Program-made: the position numbers and the translations under genes
Notes under the pieces: model-generated
Seen by the model: the letters and a program-made list of their open reading frames with translations, nothing else
The model's database searches: none
What the model was told of the DNA's origin: nothing
From: Verrucomicrobiia bacterium
GTDB lineage: Bacteria; Verrucomicrobiota; Verrucomicrobiia; Limisphaerales; DSYF01
Direction of reading: 5' to 3'
DNA length: 57,729 nucleotides
Assembly (NCBI GenBank): GCA_035765895.1
Contig: DASTWL010000073.1
Coordinates: 1-57,729, forward strand
Shown: piece after piece, positions 16,698-25,483 of the stretch
Layout: every line of letters starts with the position of its first letter
How positions within the stretch are numbered: the first letter of the stretch is position 1

Positions 16698-17708
16698 ATG
16701 GCCGTCCGCCCATCAACTCAACCCGGAGCGATCCCAGCGATCGACCCGGCGCTTTGCCCATTGTGCGGACGGCCAAATCATTGCGCACGGTGCCAGACCA
16801 GCCCGTCAGCAAGCGAACGCAATTCCGCGCCGGCCGACGTTGCCGGCTCTGCGCCGGCCCAAACCTCCTGCTGGTGCGAAGCGGAGGCGATTCCCGCCGC
16901 GTTGCTGGTGCGCATTCCCGTTGCGCAACGCGGACGGGCCTGCGTCTGCCGCGCCTGCGTGCGCGACTTTCAAAAGACCCACGCCCCGGCGTTCACCTTG
17001 ATTGAGCTGCTCGTGGTGATTGCCTGCATCGCCATCCTCGCCGCACTGCTGCTGCCCGCGCTCGCCCGCAGCCAGGACGCCGCCCGCCGCCTCAAGTGTG
17101 TTTCCAATCTGCACCAGCTGGGGCTCGCGGCGCAGATGTATTGGGACGAAAACGCGGGCGATTGTTTCCGCTACGGCGGCGACGTGGCCAACGGCGGGCG
17201 GCTCTACTGGTTTGGCTGGCTGGGCAATGGGGCCGAAGGCGAGCGACCGTTCGATGCCACCCAGGGCGCGCTGTATCCCTATTTGCAGGGCCGCGGGGTG
17301 GAGCTGTGCCCCTCGCTCAATTACGCCCTCGCGCAATTCAAGCTGAAGGCCAGCGGGGCCGCCTACGGTTATGGCTACAACCTGTGCCTGTCCGTGAACA
17401 AGACCGCGCCGCCCCAGAAAATCTACCGGCTGATGCGACCGTCCGAGATCGTGCTGCTGGCCGATGCCGCGCAAGTGAACATTTTTCAGCCGCCCGCTTC
17501 CCGCGCGAATCCCATGCTGGAGGAGTTTTACTACGTCAGCACCAACCGCAATGAAGCCACGGCCCATTTCCGCCACGCGCAACGGGCGGACGTGGGGCGG
17601 GTTGACGGCCACGTGGACAGCGAACGCATGGAGCCGGGTTCGCTGGATCAAAACCTGCCCAGCCAGTTCGTGGGCCGGCTGCGTCCGGAAATCCTCGCGG
17701 CCCCGTGA
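16698..17708 (+). CDS. Cys-rich CWC domain fused to an H-X9-DG prepilin-type protein
   Basis: 336 residues in two unlike parts. Residues 1-90 form a Cys-rich CWC-family domain: [13 protein letters not shown] (C20, C23, C29, C32), CWC at 58-60, then [20 protein letters not shown] with C82, C84 and C87. This set probably binds metal. Residues 91-336 are a prepilin-type protein: class III signal [15 protein letters not shown] with predicted cleavage A98|F99, a hydrophobic helix, and near the C terminus H-X9-DG ([12 protein letters not shown]). A leader of 98 residues is abnormal. An in-frame GTG at 16959 (residue 88) would give an ordinary leader [11 protein letters not shown], so the two parts may be made separately. 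It lies 10 bp after the secreted protein and is probably under the cobalamin riboswitch. Confidence 0.8.
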   Translation: MAVRPSTQPGAIPAIDPALCPLCGRPNHCARCQTSPSASERNSAPADVAGSAPAQTSCWCEAEAIPAALLVRIPVAQRGRACVCRACVRDFQKTHAPAFTLIELLVVIACIAILAALLLPALARSQDAARRLKCVSNLHQLGLAAQMYWDENAGDCFRYGGDVANGGRLYWFGWLGNGAEGERPFDATQGALYPYLQGRGVELCPSLNYALAQFKLKASGAAYGYGYNLCLSVNKTAPPQKIYRLMRPSEIVLLADAAQVNIFQPPASRANPMLEEFYYVSTNRNEATAHFRHAQRADVGRVDGHVDSERMEPGSLDQNLPSQFVGRLRPEILAAP

Positions 17709-17720
17709 AGCAGGCGCCGG

Positions 17721-19118
17721 TCACTGGCCGGCGTAATAGGCGTCCACCTTGGCTGCCACATCGCGGTAGCCGATGTCCGCCTCGTAAATCTGTTTGAACT
17801 GCTCGATGGCCTCCTCCTTCTTCTCCATCGCTTCGAGCACGGTGCCCAGGTTGTAGATCAAATCCTTCTTCTCGTCGTCGAGCACGAGCTTTTCCTTCAG
17901 GGCATTTTGCAGCGTGCGGGCGGCGAGATCATACATTTTCCGCTTCGCGAAACATTGGGCGAGATAGCCCATGGCCGAAATGCGCTTGTGCGGATTGGAC
18001 TGCGCCTTTTGCAACTCCTGAATGGCCTCGCCGACCTTGCCCGCCTGAAAATACAGCACGCCCATTTCAAAGCGGATGGCCAGATCGGTCGGATACTTTT
18101 CAACGCGACGACGGCATTCCTCGAGTTGCATGGTTTGCTTGGTCGCGGCCAGCTCCGCCTGCCGGGCGCTGTATTCGTCCGAAGTCGGATCGAGCTGAGC
18201 GATTTGATGATCCAACTGCTTGACCTTGGTGTCGCTGATGGCCTTGTCCAGGGTGGGATCATTGCCCGCGTCGGACGCCTTGAGCTGCTCGTAATACTTC
18301 AGCGCCTCGGCAAAACGCTTATTCTGCGTGTATAGCTCGGCCAGCGAACGCATCAACCGCGCGTTGCCCGCATCGGGTCCGGCCAGCCGGGTTTCGTATT
18401 CCCGCATCAACCGCTCGGCGTTGTCCTCGGAACGGACGGCGCGCTGTTCCTGCTCCAACTGCGCGGCCTCCTCCTTGTTCTTGAGCATGTCGCGGTAGGA
18501 GCTGTTCTCCTGCTCGGCTTTTTCGTAGGCGCCCTCCTTCAATGTGCGCCGGGCCGAGAGATTTTTCAGCGCCTGCGAAACTTCCGGGTCATTGGGCAAC
18601 TGCCGCTGCAATTCCACGAGCGCGTGTTCCGCCAGGTTGACCTCGCCGATGTCGGCCAGCGTCGTGCCGTATTGAGTGATGATGGCCTTGTCCCGCGGGT
18701 GGAGCCGGGCCAGCACTTCGAGCGAGAGCACGGCCGAGCGCGGCATTTCCAGGGCCAGCGCCGCTTCGGCGGCCAGCTTGTGCCCCGCCGTGCTGTTCGG
18801 GTCCGCGCTGAGAATTTGCTCGGCAACCTGCAATGCCTCCCCGGCGTTGGCGCGCAGGGCAAGCTGGCCCTTCGCCACGAGCGGCGCGGTGCTGGCGCTG
18901 CCCCACATCTTCTTGAACATTCCGCCGCCGTTGCCGGCCTTGCCGACCTGCGCGTGGCGCAGCGCCTTGCGGCAGTCCACGCAACCCGGCGCGTGCCGCA
19001 GCACCTGCATGAACAGGTCGATGGCGTAATCGAAGTTGTCCCGCTGCAGTGCCTCCGTTCCCTTGGTGTAAAGCTGGCGCATTTCCCGCGGCAGTCCGTT
19101 CAATTCAATCTCAGGCAT
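17721..19118 (-). CDS. Tetratricopeptide repeat protein
   Basis: 465 residues from the ATG at 19118; a GTG at 19154 would add 12 residues but has no better ribosome site. No signal peptide is visible, so it is probably cytoplasmic. TPR-type helix pairs run through it: GTEALQRDNFDYAIDLFMQV (about 20-40), AEQILSADPNSTAGHKLAAE, SLEVLARLHPRDKAIITQYG, and ALKYYEQLKASDAGNDPTLD. The last 130 residues have further repeats (RFEMGVLYFQAGKVGEAIQE, then YNLGTVLEAMEKKEEAIEQF). A Cys pair lies in APGCVDCRKAL. TPR proteins act as scaffolds for complexes; no partner is evident here. The gene is convergent with the prepilin fusion, with only 12 bp between stops. Confidence 0.85.
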   Translation of the reverse strand: MPEIELNGLPREMRQLYTKGTEALQRDNFDYAIDLFMQVLRHAPGCVDCRKALRHAQVGKAGNGGGMFKKMWGSASTAPLVAKGQLALRANAGEALQVAEQILSADPNSTAGHKLAAEAALALEMPRSAVLSLEVLARLHPRDKAIITQYGTTLADIGEVNLAEHALVELQRQLPNDPEVSQALKNLSARRTLKEGAYEKAEQENSSYRDMLKNKEEAAQLEQEQRAVRSEDNAERLMREYETRLAGPDAGNARLMRSLAELYTQNKRFAEALKYYEQLKASDAGNDPTLDKAISDTKVKQLDHQIAQLDPTSDEYSARQAELAATKQTMQLEECRRRVEKYPTDLAIRFEMGVLYFQAGKVGEAIQELQKAQSNPHKRISAMGYLAQCFAKRKMYDLAARTLQNALKEKLVLDDEKKDLIYNLGTVLEAMEKKEEAIEQFKQIYEADIGYRDVAAKVDAYYAGQ

Positions 19119-19200
19119 GAAATCAATTAGCGACAAGTGGCGGGAAAAATCCACTGTAAAGAACGGCGCGACACCGCAAATCCGGCCGCAACAACAAGCA

Positions 19201-19226
19201 GCCCGGCAGACTTGCGCCTGCCGGGC
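19201..19226. repeat. Inverted repeat upstream of the TPR gene
   Basis: GCCCGGCAG at 19201-19209 pairs with CTGCCGGGC at 19218-19226 across an 8-nt loop, in the 280-bp gap between the TPR gene and the small membrane protein. There is no T-run on either side, so it is not called a terminator. Neighbouring sequence is rich in CAACCAACCAC repeats. It could be part of the 5' leader of the TPR gene. Confidence 0.4.
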
Positions 19227-19399
19227 CCACCTTCAACCAACCACTAACCCAACCAACCACCGACCTCCGCCGCAAACGATTGTGCAGAGCGGCGTGACCA
19301 TAACACGGCTTTACCTCGCTTGGCTGCAAGAGCGCTGACAAATTGCCTAAATCGCACTACCGCCCAGCGGACCGTCACAGCGCCAAGTTTAACCGCGGC

Positions 19400-19768
19400 T
19401 CAATGTGCATACTGCTGACTCCACGCCTTAATTTGTGCGCCAAAATCGTTGGTGGAGACTCGCTGATAAGCCATCAAAACGTTTGTGAGCGTGTGTTCGT
19501 AATCGCGCCGGACAAGACGCGCGAGCGGTGTGCCCTCCAATGTCCTGCTGTGCCCCTGATAATAGCAAATGAGAAACTCTGTGCGATGCGCAATCGTCTC
19601 CGGGTCTGAAAACTCCCTCGCAACCAGCTCGGTCGTCTCACATTGATGGGAAATAAACATGGCCGTGACCGTCTGTCTGTAGCTCGTCAGCACCTGCCAC
19701 CCAAGCAGAACAACTGCGACAAGGAGAACGAGAGCGGCCCAGAACGTGATGCTGTTCTTCCAGTGCAT
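19400..19768 (-). CDS. Small membrane-anchored hypothetical protein
   Basis: 122 residues with one N-terminal membrane helix (FWAALVLLVAVVLLGWQVL) and a soluble helical remainder (QCETTELVAREFSDPETIAH, LARLVRRDYEHTLTNVLMAY). I do not recognise it. It begins 13 bp after the lipoprotein gene on the same strand, so the two are probably co-transcribed. Base composition is slightly lower in GC than in the housekeeping genes. Confidence 0.55.
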   Translation of the reverse strand: MHWKNSITFWAALVLLVAVVLLGWQVLTSYRQTVTAMFISHQCETTELVAREFSDPETIAHRTEFLICYYQGHSRTLEGTPLARLVRRDYEHTLTNVLMAYQRVSTNDFGAQIKAWSQQYAH

Positions 19769-19781
19769 GATTCAATAACCA

Positions 19782-20180
19782 CTAGGCTCCGGGTAAAACA
19801 CGAATTACAGCCCCATCTTCTGCCACCAGCACGGTGCAATGGTTCCCCGGCGTAAACTCTGGCATGCCAAAATGATAGCCAGACACAAACTGAACATAAA
19901 CTTCATGATGGCCGGATACATGAGTCACTCGATAGTAGGCATCCACTGCGCGACGTCTCTGCTCCTCCAAATAGTGACGCGCGGCGGCGATAGCGCGCCG
20001 CGCTTGCGGTGAAAATGCAGTGTCACGCTCACGCCTCAAGCCACCCAGAACAACAGTCGGCTCGGGAAAAGTCGGTGCAACATCAGCAGCCACGTCGGCT
20101 GGGGTGGGTCGCACGTCTTGCCTAGAGGCACAGCCTGAAATAAGCGCAACCAAGAATAGTATGGAAACTAAACTACGCAT
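19782..20180 (-). CDS. Small lipoprotein, unknown function
   Basis: 132 residues. MRSLVSILFLVALISGCASR is a lipoprotein signal with lipobox LISGC (Cys 17). The mature part has a helical stretch (PQARRAIAAARHYLEEQRRR) and then strands (AYYRVTHVSGHHEVYVQFV, FTPGNHCTVLVAEDGAVIRV). The distribution of conserved-looking residues resembles small periplasmic inhibitor or scaffold domains, but no family can be named. It is followed by the membrane-anchored gene and lies 14 bp downstream of the fucose-isomerase-like gene on the same strand. Confidence 0.6.
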   Translation of the reverse strand: MRSLVSILFLVALISGCASRQDVRPTPADVAADVAPTFPEPTVVLGGLRRERDTAFSPQARRAIAAARHYLEEQRRRAVDAYYRVTHVSGHHEVYVQFVSGYHFGMPEFTPGNHCTVLVAEDGAVIRVLPGA

Positions 20181-20194
20181 GGATCATGCAACCA

Positions 20195-21823
20195 CTAGAC
20201 CAAACTCACATCGCCGCAAAGGTGCACCTCCAACCCCAGCTCGGCAAGGGCTGCGGCCTTGATGCGGCACGCCCGCTGCGCCTGCGCGCGGTTCGGCGCA
20301 TAAACCACCTGGATGTGGTTGGACTTGTGCCGGGCCATCATCTGGTCGCGCGAAACCCCTTGGGTGACGGCGTGCATGATCGGCCATTGCGGCGTGGTTT
20401 CGCGCCAGCGGCGTTCGGTTTCGGCCTCGGGCAGGCGCACCACTTCCGCCACACCCAAATCGCATTGCAGCCGGCCGTCCATGACGAACACCCGGCTCCA
20501 AACGATCCAGCCCGGCTTGCTGTTACCTTTCATCGTGCCGCCGCCCAGCCGGAAATACATCGCCGGCTGACGCTCGCTCACCGTGCCCTTCCATTTGCCG
20601 ATGAAATGCTCGGGCGGCGCGGCGCCGGAAATCAAAAACACCCAGACGTAATCGTCCACGCCGTCGCCCTTGAAATGCCGGCCCCAGCGCAGGTCGTGCA
20701 GCGTGTTCTCGGGTGCAAATCCCAGCTCGCGCCACAGTTTGTAGGTCACAAGGCCGTCGAAGCCGGCGCACTCGTCCACTTCGTTGAAATGTGGCAGGGC
20801 CTCGCCGGCATACAACAGCCGGCGGCCATCGGCGCTGCGCACCGGCGGCCGGTCCACGTTGTTCAAGGTGCCCTCGACCAGGTCGCTGGCCGGCGCGAGG
20901 TCCTTGAGGCCCTGTTGATATTGAATGCCGATGGTGTCGCAGCCGAAATCGTCGGCCAGGCGCAGCGCGGCGACATACATCTTGCACTGCTCCAAAGTCT
21001 GACGTTCGGTCAGCTCGGTTTCCTCGTCGCTGCCCCACGCGAATTTCATCCCCTTCTTCAAATACCAGTCGAGCACGGCCCGCGCTTCGGCATCGGAAAC
21101 GCGCAGCATTTCCGCGTATAGGGTGGACTGGCTGAGGCGTTCCTTGAACACGCCGGTGGGGTTAAGCAGTTCGTCAGGAATGATGGCGTTGAACATGCCC
21201 ATGCACCCCTCGTCAAAGACGCCCATGATGGCCTTGCGCTGCTTGAAACGGCGCGCGAAGGCCCGGCCCAACTGTTCATCCGCGGGCGGCAGTTTAATGA
21301 GCTTCAGACTTTTCACGTGCGTCTGGTCGTGCGTGACGACGCCTTCGGTCAGCCACTGGCGCAGCCCGTTCTTGAAATAATCATCCGTGAATTTTTCGCT
21401 CCACAAGGTGCTGTAACGGATGCCCGCCTTGGTCATGGAACCATTGAGATTCAGCATGCCGACCAACCCAGGCCACGTGCCGCTCCAGTTGGCGACGGTG
21501 AGGATCGGCCCCTGATGCGTGGAAAGCCCGGGCAGTAGATGATGGCTGTATTGCCAGACCACTTCGGCCACAATGAGCGGCGCCGTGGCGTCCAGCTGCC
21601 GGAACACTTCGAGGCCCATTTTCTGGGAATCAATGAAGCCGTGCTGCTTTTTGGCATCATACGGATGAGCCCGGACAACCTTCCAGCCCTCGGCCTTGAG
21701 GGCGCGGGTCAGCACCGCCTCCATCCTGGCCTGCTCGGGCCAGCATTTTTGGTTGGCGGACAAGCGCAGGTCGCCGTTGGAGACGAGATAAACATGTTTG
21801 GGCGGAAGCTTCACTGGTTTCAT
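20195..21823 (-). CDS. Fucose/arabinose-isomerase-like protein
   Basis: 542 residues, soluble, starting [20 protein letters not shown]. The layout fits the L-fucose isomerase-related family. The N-terminal Rossmann-like domain has [20 protein letters not shown]. The hallmark segment [20 protein letters not shown] follows, then a central domain ([20 protein letters not shown]), an acidic segment [15 protein letters not shown], and a C-terminal domain with a [11 protein letters not shown] histidine pair. Family members convert aldoses to ketoses with a divalent metal ion, but many homologues of this length are uncharacterised. No sugar kinase, aldolase or transporter lies next to it, so the substrate cannot be deduced. 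It is divergent from the metallo-hydrolase at 21961. Confidence 0.6.
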   Translation of the reverse strand: MKPVKLPPKHVYLVSNGDLRLSANQKCWPEQARMEAVLTRALKAEGWKVVRAHPYDAKKQHGFIDSQKMGLEVFRQLDATAPLIVAEVVWQYSHHLLPGLSTHQGPILTVANWSGTWPGLVGMLNLNGSMTKAGIRYSTLWSEKFTDDYFKNGLRQWLTEGVVTHDQTHVKSLKLIKLPPADEQLGRAFARRFKQRKAIMGVFDEGCMGMFNAIIPDELLNPTGVFKERLSQSTLYAEMLRVSDAEARAVLDWYLKKGMKFAWGSDEETELTERQTLEQCKMYVAALRLADDFGCDTIGIQYQQGLKDLAPASDLVEGTLNNVDRPPVRSADGRRLLYAGEALPHFNEVDECAGFDGLVTYKLWRELGFAPENTLHDLRWGRHFKGDGVDDYVWVFLISGAAPPEHFIGKWKGTVSERQPAMYFRLGGGTMKGNSKPGWIVWSRVFVMDGRLQCDLGVAEVVRLPEAETERRWRETTPQWPIMHAVTQGVSRDQMMARHKSNHIQVVYAPNRAQAQRACRIKAAALAELGLEVHLCGDVSLV

Positions 21824-21960
21824 GCACCCAGCCTACCGCCGTCCGGGCCGGACGCACCAATCCAAACATTTGGACGTTTGCCAGAATGTCTGGACGAATC
21901 ACAGATGAGCCGCGCCGCCCGCGGCGTTGACTTGGCGCGGGTTCAAGCCAACTTGGCCGC

Positions 21961-22995
21961 GTGTCGGCCTTGCAGCTCGAATATCATCAACGCGGCATCC
22001 ACCTGCCCCGCCTGGGCCTGTGGCTCGATCCGCAGCGCGCTCGCGCCGGCCACGTGTTCGTCAGCCACGCCCACAGCGATCATATCGCCCGGCATGCCGC
22101 CTTCATCGCCACGGAACCCACCGCATGGCTGATGCGTCACCGGCTGGGCGGACGGCGGACGGAACGAATCTTCCGCTTTGGCGAAACGGTTTCCCTGACG
22201 GGCGAGCACGCCGCCTTTCAACTCACGCTCCTGCCCGCAGGCCACATTCTCGGCAGCGCCATGGCATTCATCGAAGCCGGCGGCGAATCCCTGCTCTACA
22301 CGGGCGACTTCAAATTGCGTCCCAGCCTGGCCGCCGAAGCCTGCGCGCCCCGGCCGGCGGACCTGCTGGTGATGGAAAGCACTTTCGGCCGCCCGCGCTA
22401 CGCGTTCCCGGCCGAAGCCGACGTGTGGCGTGAACTGCACGCGTTTTGTCAGTCCGCGCTCGCCGACGGCATCACGCCGGTGTTGCTGGCCTATTCGCTG
22501 GGCAAAACGCAGGAACTGCTGGCCGGCCTGCGGGCGACCAGACTGCCCGTGGCGCTTCACAAGGACGCGGCCAAGCTCACGCGCATTTACGAACATTTCG
22601 GCCATTCGTTTCCCGCCTACGAAAGCGGTCATGGGGCGAAAGCCGCGGGCAAGGTGCTGATTGCACCGCCGCAAGTGGATCGCCTCGCCTTGCGGCAGGA
22701 AGTAGGTCCGCTGCGAACGGCGGTCGTCACCGGTTGGGCCATGGATGCGGGTTGCCGTTATCGTGCCGGCACGGATGCCGCGTTCCCGCTCAGCGATCAC
22801 GCGGACTTTCCGGACCTGATTGCATTCGTGCGCCGCGTCGCGCCCCGGAAAGTGTTCACCGTGCATGGATTTGCCGCCGACTTTGCGCGCACGTTGCGGG
22901 AGCTGGGGTTTGATGCCCAAGCGCTGAGTGAGCCGGAGCAATTGGACCTGCCGTTGGGTGTGCGGTCCCGTGATTTGGCCGGCTACGATGCCTGA
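21961..22995 (+). CDS. Beta-lactamase-fold metallo-hydrolase (exonuclease/CPSF-like)
   Basis: 344 residues from a GTG at 21961. Metal motifs of the metallo-beta-lactamase fold are in order: HAHSDH (about residues 36-41), AGHILGSA, TGDF, ESTFG, and SDHADFPDL near the C terminus, followed by VFTVHG. The spacing and the SDHxDF motif match the group that includes mRNA-3'-end-processing-like enzymes and the ligase-associated DNA exonuclease. These are nucleases acting on DNA or RNA ends. No ligase or Lhr-type helicase is adjacent, so the more general name is used. It ends just before the sigma54-type control region at 23004-23102. Confidence 0.85.
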   Translation: MSALQLEYHQRGIHLPRLGLWLDPQRARAGHVFVSHAHSDHIARHAAFIATEPTAWLMRHRLGGRRTERIFRFGETVSLTGEHAAFQLTLLPAGHILGSAMAFIEAGGESLLYTGDFKLRPSLAAEACAPRPADLLVMESTFGRPRYAFPAEADVWRELHAFCQSALADGITPVLLAYSLGKTQELLAGLRATRLPVALHKDAAKLTRIYEHFGHSFPAYESGHGAKAAGKVLIAPPQVDRLALRQEVGPLRTAVVTGWAMDAGCRYRAGTDAAFPLSDHADFPDLIAFVRRVAPRKVFTVHGFAADFARTLRELGFDAQALSEPEQLDLPLGVRSRDLAGYDA

Positions 22996-23003
22996 CCCGG
23001 CGG

Positions 23004-23035
23004 CTGCGCAATGTTTGCGCAGCGATTTTGCGCAA
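23004..23035 (+). promoter_or_regulatory. Upstream activator sites (TTGCGCA palindromes)
   Basis: CTGCGCAA (23004-23011), TGT, TTGCGCAG (23015-23022) form a perfect 8+8 inverted repeat, and a second palindrome TTGCGCAA lies at 23028-23035. They are centred about 75 and 56 bp upstream of the -24 element of the sigma54 promoter, a normal distance for enhancer-binding proteins. The NtrC-class activator at 38400 is a candidate to bind here (inference). Confidence 0.55.
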
Positions 23036-23086
23036 CTCCTGCTCGTTCGCAGGGTTACAGTGAACGAATTCTGAACATTTTGCCAT

Positions 23087-23102
23087 TTGGCACGTCAATT
23101 GC
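23087..23102 (+). promoter_or_regulatory. Sigma54 (RpoN) promoter ahead of the T2SS locus
   Basis: TTGGCACG (23087-23094), four bases, TTGC (23099-23102) matches the sigma54 consensus YTGGCACG-N4-TTGC at every fixed position, with GG at 23089-23090 (-24) and GC at 23101-23102 (-12) in correct phase. Transcription would begin near 23114, about 65 nt before the ATG at 23179. Upstream palindromes support activator control. Confidence 0.75.
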
Positions 23103-23178
23103 CCAAGGATCCGCCAAGCAGAAATTGCGGCGCCACGCGTGCGTCGCCTGCCCAAAAAACCAAAGCTACGGAGAACCA

Positions 23179-23715
23179 ATGAAAAAACTCACTCAATGGC
23201 TGGCGTTGGCCAGCGTGACCGCCCTCTGCTTGAGCGTCGGCACGGCAGTGGCGCAAGACAACGGCGGCAATCAGGACGGACCCGGAGGCGGCCGGCGCGG
23301 CGGCCGGAACTTCGACCCCGCACAATTCCAGCAACGCATGATGGACAACCTGCGGGATCGTCTGGAGGTCAAGGATGATACGGAATGGCAGGCCATCCAG
23401 CCGCTCCTGCAAAAGGTCATGGACCTGCGCCGCGACCAGATGGGCGGCGGCATGCGTGCCATGTTTGGCCGCAACCGCGGGGGCGACCAGGGCAACCGTC
23501 CGCGTTTCGGTCCCGAACCGAGCGCCGCGGAAACCGCGCTTTCGGACGCGATCGACAACAACGCCTCGAAGGATGATCTGAAGGCCAAGATGGCGGATTT
23601 CCGCAAGGCCCGCGATGCCAAGGAAGCCGAACTCAAGGCCGCCCAGGACAACCTGAGGAAAGTGCTCAACACCAAGCAGGAAGCCGTGGCCCTTGAAATG
23701 GGGCTCGTCAGCTAA
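23179..23715 (+). CDS. Small secreted helical protein, first gene of the sigma54-led run
   Basis: 178 residues from the ATG at 23179, which has GGAGAA 5 bp upstream and opens a classic signal peptide (MKKLTQWLALASVTALCLSVGTAVAQ). The mature protein has a Gly/Arg-rich segment, then alpha-helical stretches (RLEVKDDTEWQAIQPLLQKV and ASKDDLKAKMADFRKARDAK, with AELKAAQDNLRKVLNTKQEA) separated by a disordered GRNRGGDQGNRPRFG loop. The helical parts resemble small periplasmic stress or scaffold proteins of the CpxP/Spy kind, but no LTxxQ motif is seen. It is probably a secreted or periplasmic accessory of the secretion locus, 39 bp ahead of gspE. Confidence 0.7.
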   Translation: MKKLTQWLALASVTALCLSVGTAVAQDNGGNQDGPGGGRRGGRNFDPAQFQQRMMDNLRDRLEVKDDTEWQAIQPLLQKVMDLRRDQMGGGMRAMFGRNRGGDQGNRPRFGPEPSAAETALSDAIDNNASKDDLKAKMADFRKARDAKEAELKAAQDNLRKVLNTKQEAVALEMGLVS

Positions 23716-23754
23716 TCCGCATTGCATCACCAACGACCGATCAGCGCGCTGACC

Positions 23755-25479
23755 ATGGCACAAACCGATTCCCAGACGACCGCCCTGCCCGAACTGCTGG
23801 AAAGCATGCGGGCGGGCCGGCAATTGTCCGAGCCGGATGCCCGGCTGCTGGCCCGGCAGGCCAGCAATGGCTCCGGCGCGCTGATCCGGTCCGAGGAGGA
23901 CGTCCTGCGCTGGCTGGCGCAGGAATATGACGTCCCGTTCAACACCCTCGAAGGCGTGGAGCCGGACAAACAGGTCCTGTCCCTGTTTCCGGCCCGCATC
24001 CTTTTGAAGGAGGAACTCCTCCCCTTGCGCCGCACCGACGCTGGCGTCGAGGTGGCCACCAGCCGCCTGTTCGCCACGCAAGGCTTCGACACGTTGAAGA
24101 CCATGACCGGGCTCCGCTTGAAGCCCGTGCTGGCCCCGACCGAAGCCATCCAGCGCGAGATGAAACGGCATCTCGGCGTGGGCGCCGACACGATTGATAC
24201 ACTCGACGAAACGGCGCCGTTCGAAGTGGTGGATGAAGATGGCGAAGAGGACACCAACCTCGACAACGCCGCCGAGGACGCGTCGATCATCCGCTTCGTG
24301 AACCAGGTGTTGCGCGACGCCATCGAGCTGCGCGCCTCGGACATTCACCTTGAACCGTTCGAGGATGAATTCCGCATCCGTTACCGCATCGACGGCGAAT
24401 TGCAGGAAGTGCCCGTGCCCGCGCAGTTGAAACGCTTCCAGCCCGCGATCGTTTCACGCGTCAAAATTCTCAGCCATCTCAACATCGCCGAAAAGCGTCT
24501 GCCCCAGGACGGACGCATCAAGATCCGCATCGACGAAGCCGAGGTGGACATCCGCGTGTCGGTGATTCCGATGCTGCACGGCGAAGCGGTGGTGATGCGT
24601 CTGCTGCGCCAGAACGCGACCCTGCACGGTTTGAACGAACTGGGCATGGCGCCGCGTGAGCTGGACTGCTTCAAGCGCGTGCTGCAACTGCCCCACGGCA
24701 TCATTCTCGTGACCGGCCCCACCGGCAGCGGCAAAACGTCAACGCTCTACACCGCGCTCGCGGCCATTAACGACGCCGTCCGCAAGATCATCACCATCGA
24801 AGATCCGGTGGAATACCAGCTCAAGGGCGTGAACCAGATCCAGGTTTCGGAAAAGGCCGGCCTGACGTTCGCCCGCGGATTGCGCTCCATCCTGCGTCAC
24901 GATCCCGACGTGGTGCTCATCGGTGAAATCCGCGACGCCGAGACGGCGCAAATCGCGGTGCAGGCTTCGCTCACTGGTCACCTCGTCTTCTCCACCCTGC
25001 ACACCAACGACGCACCCGGCGCGTTGACCCGCCTCGTGGACATGGGCGTCGAGCCCTACCTCGTGGCGTCCTCACTGGAAGCCGTGCTCGCGCAACGCCT
25101 CGTGCGCGTGCTCTGCAAACACTGCAAGGAGGAAGATCATTCACCCGCCGCGGAGGCATTCAAGGCCAAGGTCGGCATCCCGGCGAGCACCGTGATTTAT
25201 CGCTCGGTTGGCTGCCGCGAATGCCGCAACACCGGCTTCTTCGGCCGCCACGCCATCTTCGAGTGGATGGACACGGACAACGAGATCCGGAAGCTGATTT
25301 TGAGCAGCGCTTCGAGCGACGTCATCCGCGAGGCAGCCCATCGTTCCGGCATGAAGACGCTGGCGGAAGACGGCTGGCGGCTGGTTCGCCTGGGCATCAC
25401 CACGGTCGAGGAAGTATTGAGCGTCACCACCGCCAAGGAAGTGGCCAACACGCAACGCAGCGAAGCGACCGCGAGCTGA
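23755..25479 (+). CDS. gspE: Type II secretion ATPase GspE
   Basis: 574 residues from the ATG at 23755 (a TTG at 23722 is less likely). N1-type domain (RSEEDVLRWLAQEYDVPF, FPARILLKEELLPLRR), then the catalytic core: IRFVNQVLRDAIELRASDIH, LEPFEDEFRIRYRIDGEL, Walker A GPTGSGKTSTLY (about residue 319), Asp box ITIEDPVEYQL, Walker B VVLIGEIRDAETAQIA and the His box STLHTNDAPGALTR. The Zn-binding tetracysteine has CKHC and CREC. This hexameric ATPase drives pseudopilus assembly at the inner membrane. The zinc module favours GspE/PilB over the retraction ATPase PilT. It is followed by gspF after 4 bp. Confidence 0.95.
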   Translation: MAQTDSQTTALPELLESMRAGRQLSEPDARLLARQASNGSGALIRSEEDVLRWLAQEYDVPFNTLEGVEPDKQVLSLFPARILLKEELLPLRRTDAGVEVATSRLFATQGFDTLKTMTGLRLKPVLAPTEAIQREMKRHLGVGADTIDTLDETAPFEVVDEDGEEDTNLDNAAEDASIIRFVNQVLRDAIELRASDIHLEPFEDEFRIRYRIDGELQEVPVPAQLKRFQPAIVSRVKILSHLNIAEKRLPQDGRIKIRIDEAEVDIRVSVIPMLHGEAVVMRLLRQNATLHGLNELGMAPRELDCFKRVLQLPHGIILVTGPTGSGKTSTLYTALAAINDAVRKIITIEDPVEYQLKGVNQIQVSEKAGLTFARGLRSILRHDPDVVLIGEIRDAETAQIAVQASLTGHLVFSTLHTNDAPGALTRLVDMGVEPYLVASSLEAVLAQRLVRVLCKHCKEEDHSPAAEAFKAKVGIPASTVIYRSVGCRECRNTGFFGRHAIFEWMDTDNEIRKLILSSASSDVIREAAHRSGMKTLAEDGWRLVRLGITTVEEVLSVTTAKEVANTQRSEATAS

Positions 25480-25483
25480 CCTC

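Noticed and set aside
19201-19226. Rho-independent terminator
   Set aside because: The stem has no adjacent T-run on either strand.
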